Notes under the pieces: model-generated
Seen by the model: only the letters and a program-made list of their open reading frames with translations
What the model was told of the DNA's origin: nothing
The model's database searches: none
Program-made: the position numbers and the translations under genes
Shown: positions 18,037-27,350 of the stretch, one piece after another
Position numbering within the stretch: the first letter of the stretch is position 1
How the letters are laid out: each line of letters opens with the position of its first letter
Assembly (NCBI RefSeq): GCF_900452865.1
Contig: NZ_UGOZ01000001.1
Location: 744,001 to 808,000 of the forward strand
DNA length: 64,000 bases
Source: Legionella taurinensis
GTDB lineage: Bacteria; Pseudomonadota; Gammaproteobacteria; Legionellales; Legionellaceae
Direction of reading: 5' to 3'

Positions 18037-18065
18037 TTCAAACAGGTCTTTTATTGATCTATAAT
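18037..18065 (+). promoter_or_regulatory. Sigma-70-like promoter
   Basis: TTCAAA (18037-18042) and TATAAT (18060-18065) are separated by 17 bases, just upstream of the small plus-strand gene at 18094. The -10 is a perfect consensus and the -35 is weak. Confidence 0.45.
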
Positions 18066-18093
18066 TAAATGAATGGATGTAAAGGTTGATATC

Positions 18094-18267
18094 ATGGAAA
18101 ATAAACAAATAAGGGAGTCTCTACAAGAAATCATTAGGTATTTGGAGACTTATGACGAGGGGGGGCGCTTGCCTGTAAATCATTCGCTACCTCCTAAACA
18201 AACCCGGTTTTCCTCAATTAGAGATGTCGTGCGTAAGTTAAATGAAATTCTTAATTCCATACATTAA
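18094..18267 (+). CDS. Small hypothetical protein (57 aa)
   Basis: This is a short charged, helical protein (MENKQIRESLQEIIRYLETY...) ending in RDVVRKLNEILNSIH. AAAGG lies 8 bases before the ATG at 18094, and a promoter with perfect TATAAT is 28 bases upstream. No family was recognised. A longer start at 18073 has no ribosome binding site. The good expression signals support it as real. Confidence 0.55.
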   Translation: MENKQIRESLQEIIRYLETYDEGGRLPVNHSLPPKQTRFSSIRDVVRKLNEILNSIH

Positions 18268-18438
18268 TTTCATGCACAAACTCCCCCCCGCCAGCGGTTA
18301 ATTCGTTCAGACCTGAGTTTCTCGCTTAAGCCGATGCAAACGATCGGCCACTCTCAGTTGCCAATAAGGAAATAACGGAAAAAACCTGCATTCAAAGGGT
18401 TAGACGGACGAATCCCGGGGTAGCTCTAGCCAGCGAAG

Positions 18439-18471
18439 CCTGGGAAGTAGGGCACAGCCCCGTATCCCAGG
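18439..18471. repeat. Imperfect palindrome / hairpin
   Basis: CCTGGGA and TCCCAGG pair around an inner GGGC ACA GCCC stem. The surrounding bases (GGGGTAGCTCTAGCCAGCGAAG before, GCGGGCATGCG after) look like a dispersed intergenic repeat. No T-run follows on either strand, so a terminator is less likely. Confidence 0.5.
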
Positions 18472-18505
18472 TTATCTTGTAATGCGGGCATGCGTGCTTA
18501 TGAGT

Positions 18506-19345
18506 TTAACCCGTTGTGGAACGACGAGAACTGAGCGCTTGCATCAGCTGAATGAATACTTTAAATGATTGCAGATCGCGGTTATGGTAGGGCTTTTTTC
18601 TTCGAAAAATAAAACGAAACAACGCAATTTTAGATGCGCAGGCGAACACTTCCTCCACCACTTCAATGCGCTCTTGTTGCAAATAACTTAAAATGACATC
18701 AGCCTGCGCCTGGGGACTGAGGTTGAGCCGCAGAGAAGAGGACAACAAATACAATAACCAGTCACGTGCCTGGGCGCAATGGACAGGCATTACCGCACCG
18801 GGGTCGTCTTCAAAATCAACAAAGGCAACAGCCCCGTGCTCGGCAATCATATTACGAATAAAGGCCTGGCTTAAGTAGGCTCCTTTGCGATGAACCTCAA
18901 GAATCGCGGCCAGTGCTTGTTCCCAATAAACAAGGAAAGACTTTTCACCGGGATTTTTCAAACAAGCCTCGACGTTAGAGTGCCCCAGACAAGACATCAC
19001 AAAGTAGTCGTTCCCCACAGAAACCACCTTCGGTACCGGGACACCCGCAGCAGACAATGAAATCAAGCGTTTTATTTCAATGTCTTGAGTGAGTTTGCCG
19101 CCAGGAACAGGAATGCCTTGTAGAGCAGGGATGGAAAGGGCTTTTGTTATCAGGGTTAAAATAGAATATCCAATTTTACTGCGCTTCATGAGTTGCTTTT
19201 TAACAACGTAGCAGTTCCCTTCAAAATCGAAATGAAAGACCCTGTGTTTTGAAATGGCAGCGTGTTTCTCGGTTAGTGCAATGAGTTGTTCCCGTCCACT
19301 CAATCCCGTTCGTGCAATAAGGTTACAATTTAATACATTGGTCAT
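18506..19345 (-). CDS. BUD32/RIO-like kinase or phosphotransferase
   Basis: The product is 279 residues. A short N-lobe has a lysine pair in CYVVKKQLM (~45-53), an acidic helix (QDIEIKRLISLSAAGVPVPKVV) typical of the alpha-C region, and a hinge (YFVMSCLG). In the C-lobe AILEVHRKGAYLS stands for the catalytic helix, but the usual HxD is replaced by a shorter loop. FVDFEDDPG provides a DFG-like metal-binding Asp. This is the layout of Kdo-kinase/BUD32-like lipopolysaccharide or small-molecule kinases. The substrate is unknown. AGGG lies 6 bases before the ATG. Confidence 0.6.
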   Translation of the reverse strand: MTNVLNCNLIARTGLSGREQLIALTEKHAAISKHRVFHFDFEGNCYVVKKQLMKRSKIGYSILTLITKALSIPALQGIPVPGGKLTQDIEIKRLISLSAAGVPVPKVVSVGNDYFVMSCLGHSNVEACLKNPGEKSFLVYWEQALAAILEVHRKGAYLSQAFIRNMIAEHGAVAFVDFEDDPGAVMPVHCAQARDWLLYLLSSSLRLNLSPQAQADVILSYLQQERIEVVEEVFACASKIALFRFIFRRKKPYHNRDLQSFKVFIQLMQALSSRRSTTG

Positions 19346-19711
19346 CAGAAACCCTGGATTTAATGCTTACTTTCTTTTTTTGAAATCTGGGTGTGCCGAT
19401 AGTGTAATGGCTAATCCGCTTTTGCAACTCCTTTTTAATCTGCACTTTAAGAAAGGGCGCTTCTTATTCTTGAGGCATAGAGAGGCTTCACTACGGCGGG
19501 GGTTCTGGGTTCGACGTAAACGCAAACCGCTAAAGCCATGGTGATCGGTTTTATATCACTTGACTATTGCTGCATAAGAACTTAAGAACCACAGTAGTTC
19601 TATCTTGAGTTAGTGATTTATAGGTATACTAAGATAATGCGCTACCCTATTTACCGTTGTTTAACTTAAAATTGTAGAGTAACAGAAGTCCCACTTTCCC
19701 AATAAAAGTAT
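19346..19711. other. 366-base intergenic region
   Basis: This lies between a minus-strand kinase-like gene and a plus-strand acetyltransferase gene. A very basic 45-codon open frame (19410-19544, ends KRKPLKPW) has no ribosome binding site and is doubtful. The rest is AT-rich, with candidate -35 (TTGACT near 19559) and -10 (TATACT near 19624) elements that are not well spaced. Confidence 0.3.
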
Positions 19712-20206
19712 ATGAATATATCTACAAAACGACTCACGTTAAGACCATTCACATTAAGTGATTTGAAATTGCTCTACCACCTTCACTCTAATCCAACTGT
19801 AATGAAATACATCCCTAGCGGAATAAGAACAATGGAGGAAACATGGCTTGATCTCCATGACGATATTGCCCATCAAGAAAATCATGGTTTTAGCAAATGG
19901 GCTGTGTTTTTAAAAGACACCGGTGATTTTATAGGGCGAGCTGGTTGGGCTTCGATGGACACAACGGGTGAGGTTGAAGTCGGTTTTAAATTCTTTCCCC
20001 AATATTGGGGAAATGGATTTGCTACTGAAGTATTGCAAGCCTTGCTGGCTTGGGGAAAGGCCAATATCCAACGCCCACTAATAGCATTCGCTGACCCGGA
20101 AAATAACGCTTCAATTGAGGTATTAAGAAAATCCGGGATGATTTATTTGAGACAAGATGAATATGAAGGAAAGACGATAGTTGTTTATTCATTGAGCCAA
20201 TTTTGA
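19712..20206 (+). CDS. GNAT acetyltransferase (RimJ/RimL type)
   Basis: The product is 164 residues. It opens with RLTLRPFTLSDL, typical of the RimJ/RimL group, with a central EVEVGFKFFPQYWGNGFATEVLQALLAWG holding the acetyl-CoA-binding loop (QYWGNGFA; the family consensus is Q/RxxGxG/A). The following NNASIEVLRKSGM is the conserved helix that packs on the cofactor. It should transfer acetyl from acetyl-CoA to a protein N-terminus or small amine. A paralogue is at 48557. It is transcribed alone. Confidence 0.88.
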   Translation: MNISTKRLTLRPFTLSDLKLLYHLHSNPTVMKYIPSGIRTMEETWLDLHDDIAHQENHGFSKWAVFLKDTGDFIGRAGWASMDTTGEVEVGFKFFPQYWGNGFATEVLQALLAWGKANIQRPLIAFADPENNASIEVLRKSGMIYLRQDEYEGKTIVVYSLSQF

Positions 20207-20446
20207 TCTGCAGGAAGTGCCACGCTAATTATTATAAACACAGATCAATTTTATATTGTGCAATATTATTATTTCTAGATTAAGAAGCGGCTATTAACGA
20301 GACTTACCCTGTCCTCCGGTATGTCTATTAATACTCTGGAATAGAGCCCTCTTGCGTGTGGGAGCTGATCTGGTGTATCCGTGATTGACCGATTATAATT
20401 CACCTTACTCCTTTTGACCCTCTCCCTTAAACCAACCAGGATAATC

Positions 20447-20788
20447 ATGTCAAACTTACCCCCATGCCCTCAATGCCACTCAACGTATACTTACGAGGAC
20501 GGTGCCCAATGCATTTGTCCCGAATGTTCGCATGAATGGGTCCACACTGTGGAACAACCCGACACGCAATCAGAATCAGTTATAAAAGATGCCCATGGCA
20601 ACATTTTGCAAGACGGTGATACCGTGACGGTCATTAAGGATTTAAAGGTTAAAGGCTCATCCCTTACTCTCAAGGTGGGAACCAAAGTGAAAAACATTCG
20701 CCTGGTATCAGGTGATCATGATATCGATTGCAAAATTGAGGGTATCGGCGCGATGAAACTGAAATCACAGTATGTAAAAAAATCATGA
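20447..20788 (+). CDS. PhnA/YjdM-family zinc-ribbon protein
   Basis: The product is 113 residues. An N-terminal zinc ribbon has CPQC and CPEC pairs ([20 protein letters not shown]). A beta-barrel PhnA domain follows ([23 protein letters not shown] ... [10 protein letters not shown]). Length and both domains match E. coli YjdM (formerly PhnA). Despite its old name, the family is not firmly linked to phosphonate use. The ATG at 20447 has AGGA 5 bases upstream; the longer reading from 20414 is rejected. Confidence 0.9.
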   Translation: MSNLPPCPQCHSTYTYEDGAQCICPECSHEWVHTVEQPDTQSESVIKDAHGNILQDGDTVTVIKDLKVKGSSLTLKVGTKVKNIRLVSGDHDIDCKIEGIGAMKLKSQYVKKS

Positions 20789-20892
20789 CAAAAATGGGGT
20801 CCTCGCTAATCGCCTCCTGTCTTGCTCGCGCAGGCTAATGAGGAGGTGGATTACCGGTAATGTGCATTGGTAAGTTGAATCCGCCTTTCCAG

Positions 20893-21873
20893 TTACGTTG
20901 ACCTCGCTTTTGATAATTGCTCACACGCTTTTGCCTGGTCAAAAATCAATTGTTGATGCGAGAAAGGAAATAAATGCCCTTGTTTTGGCAATGGGTGTAA
21001 ATGGCAATTGGGTATCAGTGATGCGTTACGTTCCGCAAAAGCAAAGGGCACTAGCTTGTCATCGGTGCCGTGAAAAATATCAATCCGGGTCATCATGGCC
21101 CGTATATCGTAGTTCCATGGCTGATAAGTCAAACGCGCATCCATCGCTGTTCCCTGATAGCCTTTTTTAAAGCAATGAATTTGATCCAGCATAAAACGCT
21201 GTTGAGTGACAGGATCCATTAAGAGGGCAAGGTCCGACTCGTTGACGGCTTTTTTGATAAGCGCGTAATACCTGCCCGGAGTCCATTGAACCATCCACTG
21301 CATGAGCCAGAACATACTGTTAAATAGCCAGGGTTTGTTGAGTAACCGATAACCGAATTGATCAGCCTTGGGAAGCAAGGCGAGCAGTTCAGGCGTATCA
21401 AGCGGTGTATACCCCGCCAGCACAATACAGAAATCAATTAAATCCGCAATGGCATATCCGCAGGCCATTGTCGGAGCGCCGCCGCCAGACCACCCCATGA
21501 CCCCAAAGCGTTTCAGGCCGAGATGGTCTGCCAGGGCCTTGACATCCAATGGATAAGCCAACAGGGTTTGTGCAGGGTTAAAATCAGAAGACCCCATTCC
21601 CGGTCGATCAAGCACAATAAAGCGAAACCCATAATTTTTCGCTTCCGTATCGAAAAGCGCCCCTTCGACATGACACCCTGGAGCGCCATGGGCAAAAATG
21701 ATGGGATAGCCGTGGGGATCGCCAAATTCAGCATAAGCCAACTGTTTTTTACCGTCTCGAGAAAAAAAACAAGGCGAATTTTCCATAAAAAATCCAGTAA
21801 AAAAAAGCGCTTCATTTAAATTCTGGTTGATATTCCCAATAAAATACACCTCAACCGGTGTTTTATACTCCAA
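20893..21873 (-). CDS. Alpha/beta hydrolase
   Basis: The product is up to 326 residues. The fold signature is complete: oxyanion region FAHGAPGC, LDRPGMGSSD, nucleophile elbow GWSGGG, acid in FHGTDDKLVP, and histidine in KQGHLFPF near the C-terminus. Substrate is unknown; esterase and epoxide-hydrolase-like members share this layout. The start is uncertain: a TTG at 21873 follows GAGGTGG by 10 bases, while an ATG at 21785 would give 297 residues and begin just before the conserved core. It is convergent with the preceding PhnA gene. No signal peptide was seen. Confidence 0.85.
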   Translation of the reverse strand: MEYKTPVEVYFIGNINQNLNEALFFTGFFMENSPCFFSRDGKKQLAYAEFGDPHGYPIIFAHGAPGCHVEGALFDTEAKNYGFRFIVLDRPGMGSSDFNPAQTLLAYPLDVKALADHLGLKRFGVMGWSGGGAPTMACGYAIADLIDFCIVLAGYTPLDTPELLALLPKADQFGYRLLNKPWLFNSMFWLMQWMVQWTPGRYYALIKKAVNESDLALLMDPVTQQRFMLDQIHCFKKGYQGTAMDARLTYQPWNYDIRAMMTRIDIFHGTDDKLVPFAFAERNASLIPNCHLHPLPKQGHLFPFSHQQLIFDQAKACEQLSKARST

Positions 21874-21938
21874 AGATTGATAACCACCTCGATGTAAAAA
21901 TCATTCAAGGGTACTGTGCAATGGTCGAACAGGTCCCC

Positions 21939-23189
21939 TCATGAGTCGCCTCTTCCGGCAAAACCACGAGTCAGCGCACGCAATAAGGATTTTTCGTTGG
22001 AAAAAGGCAGGTCCTGCTGCAGACTCCAGAATGAAACCCCGCCCAGGCGCACCGTTTCGTTTGCTTTGTCAGTCAACGGATTATTCCCTTCAACATAATC
22101 AATTTTAGCCAGCACGGATTGGGGGCTGTCGCAACTGAGGAAGCGGGTTTTCGACGTATTTTCCAAGGCGATCAAACCGTAAAAAGTCACCGCCTGCCTA
22201 CCGTTGTTACCCTCATGGATTGCCTGGTTAAACAATTGGTCTCCATACCGTTGATAGGCGTCATCGTAACTGATCTGGCTGCTGATGTTGGCATCCAGGA
22301 CAGGCACATGAAGACCTGGATAGCGGGTATTGGCGTTTATTTGATGATTCTCCACATAATAGGAGTGACAATAAAAAGGCAATCCTAAAATCAGCTGATC
22401 GGCCGCCAATCCCTGGGTGTAATAATGATTGACCGCCTTATTACCGGAAGTCCCTGGGTAGGGGTAGGTTGTGTCTTCCTGACGATGAGTCTCATAGAGC
22501 GCTGCCCCAAGCTCGGTACGCGGGCCAAATGTACCGTAATGATCATAGGCCATTATTGTTGTCCAGTTCACATAGGCTTGCCATTCCCGCGCATGGGGGT
22601 AGTGGCGCCAATAAGCGCGGGTGGCGGGTACGGCATTACTGACACAGTAGCCGTCATCCTGAAGCGCCTCATGTAACTGTTGAAGCAGGGTGGTTACCCC
22701 CGCGATTTCATTTTCACTGGCCAATAACTCGTTTTCCCAATCGACATCGATTCCATCGAGTTGATAGTGCTCAAGTATTTTTTTTACTGAATTCACGAAC
22801 ACCGTGATTTGCTCGTCATTCTCTAAAAATCGAAAGCTGTCGCGGTCACCCCATCCGCCTATGGCAATCATGATGGGTAAATTCGGCCTTAACTGGCGTA
22901 ATTGTTGAATGGTTTGAACGTCGTCAGCATTGAGCTTAACCACTGTATTGCCTGCCTCGTCTCTGGCAAAACGTGCAAAGGCATAATTCACCAGGGTGAC
23001 TTTATCTAATTGCTCGTTTAATTTAGCGAGGTCCTTGTCTTTCAATCCCCAGGATGAATCAGCGCCCAGATAGGCGATGACCCGCTGGTGGTTTTGTTGT
23101 TGCACAGCGCAGTACGGAGTCCATGCCAGGGCAACCGGAGTCGCCAGGCTCAGTATCAAGGCAGTCAGGGGCCGCCGGAAAATAGTCAT
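21939..23189 (-). CDS. Secreted GH18 chitinase
   Basis: The product is 416 residues with a Sec signal peptide (basic start, hydrophobic core LTALILSLATPVALA, cleavage near residue 22). The glycoside hydrolase 18 catalytic motif DGIDVDWE is at residues 145-152, with E152 the acid/base. GGWGDRDSF (strand beta-3) and the MAYDHYG strand are also in place. It should cleave beta-1,4-GlcNAc polymers outside the cytoplasm, with a single catalytic domain and no obvious chitin-binding module. Secretion by a type II system is plausible for Legionella but is inference. Confidence 0.9.
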   Translation of the reverse strand: MTIFRRPLTALILSLATPVALAWTPYCAVQQQNHQRVIAYLGADSSWGLKDKDLAKLNEQLDKVTLVNYAFARFARDEAGNTVVKLNADDVQTIQQLRQLRPNLPIMIAIGGWGDRDSFRFLENDEQITVFVNSVKKILEHYQLDGIDVDWENELLASENEIAGVTTLLQQLHEALQDDGYCVSNAVPATRAYWRHYPHAREWQAYVNWTTIMAYDHYGTFGPRTELGAALYETHRQEDTTYPYPGTSGNKAVNHYYTQGLAADQLILGLPFYCHSYYVENHQINANTRYPGLHVPVLDANISSQISYDDAYQRYGDQLFNQAIHEGNNGRQAVTFYGLIALENTSKTRFLSCDSPQSVLAKIDYVEGNNPLTDKANETVRLGGVSFWSLQQDLPFSNEKSLLRALTRGFAGRGDS

Positions 23190-23369
23190 CGGTCATTCTC
23201 AGTCGTTTGCATGGAGCCGATTGTAGTTTTTTAGACCATGGATGGGTTACTGTTATTTTTGACAGGGTTGAAGCAGCGAGAACAAATCCAATGGAATAAC
23301 AGCCAGGGCAACAGGCGTTATCCTGGCGTTAAAAAGGTTCTTCTTAGCCTGTTGGCTCTGCATTCGCCA

Positions 23370-24929
23370 TTAATGGTTAACGGGCGAGTTACCGGGTTGC
23401 TTAACTTCATCCGATGAAGAAGTCGGTTTTACCTCATGAAATAAACCGACTTTACTGAGAGAACTTGCCACTTTCGCCTCCGCCTCAAGGACCTGAGCCA
23501 CGACTTCCTTAAGTCGCAGGGTCATCTTTTGAATATCGCTAAACCCGATGTAGCCGTAATGGGCCGTGATACGAATATTATTGGGGGGTCTGGTGTCCAC
23601 TTCAAACTGACCCAGCGAGCTTGGTTTTTTCAATTCCTCTTCCACAAGGCTGACATTTTTAAGTCCCTTAATGCGAAATACAATGGTAGCCCCTCGCTCT
23701 TCGGGCTGTTCAGGGGTGATCAGTTGAATCGTATCCCCCAAATGCTTCTTGAGAAGCGCGAGCAGGTAGAGGGTGAGGCATTCCGACTTGGCCATTAATT
23801 TATCCCACCCAATGGCAGACATGGTTTTGACATAGGTTTGAATAGGGGCCAAGGTGACAGGAGACGCATTGCTTGTCCGAAAAGCCTTAGCCCCCTTTGT
23901 TGCCATGATGGCCGGTGTGAAGCCGTTAATACAGCTAAACACTTTTCCGGACTCAGCGGCTTTCCAGCCCTGGATTGGAGGATACGCATTGAGGTCCGTG
24001 TTTTGGTTAACATAAATACCAAAAGGACTGCCGGCCGTGCCGCTGCAATGTTTATAACTACAGCCTACAGCATAAGTGACTATCTCAAGTTTTTTAAGGT
24101 CAATGGAGCGATTGCCTGCGGTGTGGGCTAAATCAAGGCCCACGATAATGTGGTTTTCTTCGATGGTCTTTTTCAGTTCCGCTAAAATAGCGGCAAGATT
24201 AAGACGCTGTCCTGTATTAAAGACCAGATCCGATAAGTGCAATACCTGGATTTCATGAGCGTGTTGCTTTACAAAATCAATAATGGCTTGTGAACTGTAC
24301 AATCCATTTTCATCCGCTGCCAATTTTAATGTGAGTGCATCCGGAGTGGGAGCCTGATTATCCTGAAACAATTCAAAATTTTTTGCAGTTTGTATTTGCC
24401 GTTTAATGACGGAATGAACAACAGCCTGATCAGAAAAAAATTCGGTTGCCAGATGGCAGATTTTTGTTTTTCCTGTTTTCCAGTCTTTTAAGGTGGGCTT
24501 GTAAAACGTGTCCAGCAGATTGCCTAAATTGGTGGATAATCCTGCCTGGGTAAAGACAAACTCGCAGGGATCGTTAAAACCCAACAGCTTTTGCATGGCT
24601 AAAATGGATTCCGGGTCTTCATCGCAATCAAACCAATTACCCCCAATGGATGCGGTGTCAGGAAAATGGCCTGAGTGAAGTTGTTCACGCTGCAATTTTA
24701 AAATGGCTTCGATGGCATGGATAGCCGGTACAAATACCGGTCCTAAGGAGTGACCGGCAAAAGGCGTGATTGGCCCTAAATCAAATAACTTGTTTAAATT
24801 AAGAGGATCGTTCTTGTCCAGCTCTGACGCAAACGTTGGGCTTAAGGCGTTTTCTTCTGTTTTAAGCAGGTCTTCAAACGCTTTCGGGTCAGAGGTTAAC
24901 AATCGCTTTATTTCCATACTGGATAACAT
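23370..24929 (-). CDS. kynU: Kynureninase-family PLP enzyme
   Basis: The product is 519 residues. Kynureninase features run in order: FAGHSLGP (family: GNSLG), a PLP phosphate-binding region FVFTQAGLSTNL, GLDLAHTAGN carrying the Asp that contacts the PLP nitrogen, and CSYKHCSG with the Schiff-base lysine near residue 293. These enzymes split kynurenine to anthranilate and alanine. The C-terminal ~40 residues are an extra charged tail, which makes the protein longer than the usual ~415-465. No tryptophan dioxygenase or kynurenine formamidase is adjacent, so the pathway context is not visible. The ATG at 24929 has GGGAG 6 bases upstream. Confidence 0.8.
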   Translation of the reverse strand: MLSSMEIKRLLTSDPKAFEDLLKTEENALSPTFASELDKNDPLNLNKLFDLGPITPFAGHSLGPVFVPAIHAIEAILKLQREQLHSGHFPDTASIGGNWFDCDEDPESILAMQKLLGFNDPCEFVFTQAGLSTNLGNLLDTFYKPTLKDWKTGKTKICHLATEFFSDQAVVHSVIKRQIQTAKNFELFQDNQAPTPDALTLKLAADENGLYSSQAIIDFVKQHAHEIQVLHLSDLVFNTGQRLNLAAILAELKKTIEENHIIVGLDLAHTAGNRSIDLKKLEIVTYAVGCSYKHCSGTAGSPFGIYVNQNTDLNAYPPIQGWKAAESGKVFSCINGFTPAIMATKGAKAFRTSNASPVTLAPIQTYVKTMSAIGWDKLMAKSECLTLYLLALLKKHLGDTIQLITPEQPEERGATIVFRIKGLKNVSLVEEELKKPSSLGQFEVDTRPPNNIRITAHYGYIGFSDIQKMTLRLKEVVAQVLEAEAKVASSLSKVGLFHEVKPTSSSDEVKQPGNSPVNH

Positions 24930-25054
24930 CAACAGCTCCCTGGTTAATTAGCCGTCCTGAGACGGTGCCTTTGAGGCAACGAGTATGCTGCGTTCACGGT
25001 ATTAGAGCAACGCCTTATTCGTTATTTTTCTATACAGAATGCGTAGGCATTATT

Positions 25055-25082
25055 TTTGCAGACACTTTGCTCATAGTATAAT
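25055..25082 (+). promoter_or_regulatory. Sigma-70-like promoter of the Fic-like effector gene
   Basis: TTTGCA (25055-25060) and TATAAT (25077-25082) with a 16-base spacer, 55 bases upstream of the ATG at 25137. Confidence 0.45.
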
Positions 25083-25136
25083 AAAATGGCCCGCAATGAT
25101 TAATTTTAATCCATTAATGGGTGGGCAGAAATCACG

Positions 25137-27149
25137 ATGGTCTATGTTTTAATTAAAAATTTACCGGAACTGTTAGCCGGTAATGATCCCCAGCAGGCAA
25201 TCAATGAAGCCGTTTCTAAAGTAAAACCAAAGTTGGTTTTTGATAGTTTTGCGAGCGCTCGTACCTACATCGATAACGAATTCAAGTTAATGTCCCCTGA
25301 TTACCGGGCAAAGTACAGTTATGGGTTTGTGGAGTTGGATGTAAAGCACAAAGACGATTTTAAAATCATACAATCCCAGCCTGAACACCTTGAGAAAGCT
25401 CTGAGTGCTTTCATTGTTAAAGAAAAACGAATGAATGCACAGTGGCTTGACATTAAAGAGCATGAAAAACAGCAATTAATGGACATGAAGTACCAGGCTT
25501 TTAAGTCAGAAGAGTTGTTGCTTAAAGAACCTTACCTGCGTGTTTTATCCAGGATGCCGGCTTCCCTGCGTTTCCTTTGTTTTATAGATTATGCGTTGTT
25601 TCATCATTTTAATGAGACCTGGACGGCTTACCATCAGCGGGAACCCGGATCCGTACGGGACTTGTTTAATGCCCATGCTCAATTATGTCAACGGCTTTTT
25701 TTAGACGGGCAGTCAGAGCCATTAACCTTAAAATACATTCAGGCATTGCAATCGGCATTGAGTCAGAATTTGTTCGCTAAAGAAGTCACGAGCCGAAGCG
25801 GCGCTCTGCGTGAAGGACATAACTCATTTCCAATTCTTAGGGATGCCGTGTCGCTCAAGGGGTTGATTGAACTGTTAAAAAGGATAAGAAACGATAATAA
25901 TGACGATGGTTTTATGATTGGCGAGTTAAAACAACTTGACGTCATGAGCCAGTTTTACACTGCGATGTCCGATGCGTTGCGTGTATTCTATTTACAAACC
26001 AAAACCCCCTTATCCTTTACGGCTTACAGCAAGGTTTTTATTGAATTAAAAGAACGGGTTGTGAAAGACACAGTCAAGGCAATTACTCGACAGCATCCAC
26101 ATGTCTCCGAATCCGTGATAAGAGAAGTGATTTTATCGGAGTGGCAAACCAACCGGATTGAGGACGGATGCCTCAATGAAGAAAAATACAAAAAGCATGG
26201 CTTAAGCTTGTTCGATTCTACATCGTTTCACCTGTTACACCTGGCTTCACAAACCAAAGTTAGGCCGTCTCAGTCAGAGTTAAAAATGGAATTGGCGCTT
26301 GCCCGTCAACATGCTCTGGTCAATCCTGGCGTTGTAGCGAAAAAAACGGATGAAGAACTGGAGTCCATGGCCAAAACCTTAATGGCTGAATTGAGCAGAC
26401 AACCGTTATCCATTTTAACGCCAGAAGCTAAAACAGCGGTGTCTCTGGCACAAAAAGCCATTGAGCAATATAACAAGGACCTCATTAACGTAAGAACCCC
26501 CGACGAGGCGATTCGCTGCATTGTATCCCTGGTGCATGAATTGGAGTTGCTCCACCTGTTCCATGATGCCAATTGCCGTACCAATTATTTCCTGCTTAAC
26601 GAGGCATTGCTCAAACTCGGCCTGAAAGCCACCATGCTTTACAACCCCAATCGTTTGGATTTGTACAGTGTTGCAGAGCTTGAAGAACAGGTAAAGCAAG
26701 GCATGCATCGTTTTGATTATGTAATCGCTGAGGCCAGTGAATTAGGGGAAATGAATGCCGACTGGTTGGGGAAAAAATCCAGTGCTGAACTTTACGAGAA
26801 CCTGTCAACCAAACTCAATAACGTAATCGCTGAGTTTACGCAGCGGTATGAAGCGCATCTTAAAAAACTGGAAAAAATGCTGGAACAGTCAGCGTCTGAT
26901 CAACGTCTGTTCTCAACGCATATAAATAACACGCTACTCATTCAAATCAAGAAATTATTTGAACAATTTAAAGGCGATGGTCATTTGCTGCAGTTGACTT
27001 CAGCGCTTCAGGTAATGGATAAAAAAGAAATGGAATACACCTTGGGGAAAGAATTCTTAAGCGAACTAGACAGCCTGTTGGCCCTTACCCGTTTGGATAC
27101 CGGCTTCTTCCAGGAATTGACCGCCAGTTATTCTAATTTACTGACCTGA
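25137..27149 (+). CDS. Fic (Fido)-like effector candidate
   Basis: The product is 670 residues. A Fic motif lies at 473-481: H-L-F-H-D-A-N-C-R, against the consensus H-x-F-x-D-G/A-N-G/K-R, followed by TNYFLLNEALLKLGL as the expected helix. The eighth motif position, normally Gly or Lys, is Cys. Upstream helices (~430-470) fit the Fic core, and NPNRLDLYSVAELEEQV follows. Fic enzymes transfer AMP, phosphocholine or other nucleotidyl groups to target hydroxyls. The N-terminal ~400 residues are helical and unassigned; the C-terminal ~120 form a coiled coil. It is first in a plus-strand run of three large effector-type genes. Confidence 0.7.
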   Translation: MVYVLIKNLPELLAGNDPQQAINEAVSKVKPKLVFDSFASARTYIDNEFKLMSPDYRAKYSYGFVELDVKHKDDFKIIQSQPEHLEKALSAFIVKEKRMNAQWLDIKEHEKQQLMDMKYQAFKSEELLLKEPYLRVLSRMPASLRFLCFIDYALFHHFNETWTAYHQREPGSVRDLFNAHAQLCQRLFLDGQSEPLTLKYIQALQSALSQNLFAKEVTSRSGALREGHNSFPILRDAVSLKGLIELLKRIRNDNNDDGFMIGELKQLDVMSQFYTAMSDALRVFYLQTKTPLSFTAYSKVFIELKERVVKDTVKAITRQHPHVSESVIREVILSEWQTNRIEDGCLNEEKYKKHGLSLFDSTSFHLLHLASQTKVRPSQSELKMELALARQHALVNPGVVAKKTDEELESMAKTLMAELSRQPLSILTPEAKTAVSLAQKAIEQYNKDLINVRTPDEAIRCIVSLVHELELLHLFHDANCRTNYFLLNEALLKLGLKATMLYNPNRLDLYSVAELEEQVKQGMHRFDYVIAEASELGEMNADWLGKKSSAELYENLSTKLNNVIAEFTQRYEAHLKKLEKMLEQSASDQRLFSTHINNTLLIQIKKLFEQFKGDGHLLQLTSALQVMDKKEMEYTLGKEFLSELDSLLALTRLDTGFFQELTASYSNLLT

Positions 27150-27153
27150 TGGA

Positions 27154-27171
27154 TGCCCGCCTGCGCGGGCA
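27154..27171. repeat. REP-like palindrome, single copy
   Basis: TGCCCGC CTGC GCGGGCA lies immediately after the stop codon of the Fic-like gene. It has the same 7-bp stem as the doublet at 13166-13293. A short open frame across it (27150-27337) is not considered a gene. Confidence 0.7.
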
Positions 27172-27350
27172 GGGCGTTCATGCCCTCCGAGAAGGCAGAC
27201 AACGATTGGCCAAAGGGGCTCGATCGCTAGGCGTGGAAATGCTGTCCTGGCTCAAAGGAGTAGGGATTTTGCAGTTGACCAAAAAAAGAATAATTTGCCC
27301 AATAATATTCCTTGGTGCTACTATTTTAATGGGTTAGGCATTCAGGGGTA

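Noticed and set aside
19254-19544. Plus-strand frame ending in a basic KRKPLKPW tail
   Set aside because: Its first half is the shadow of the kinase-like gene; the internal ATG at 19410 lacks a ribosome binding site.
27149-27337. 62-codon plus-strand frame after the Fic-like gene
   Set aside because: Starts inside the stop codon and REP-like palindrome; composition is non-coding.
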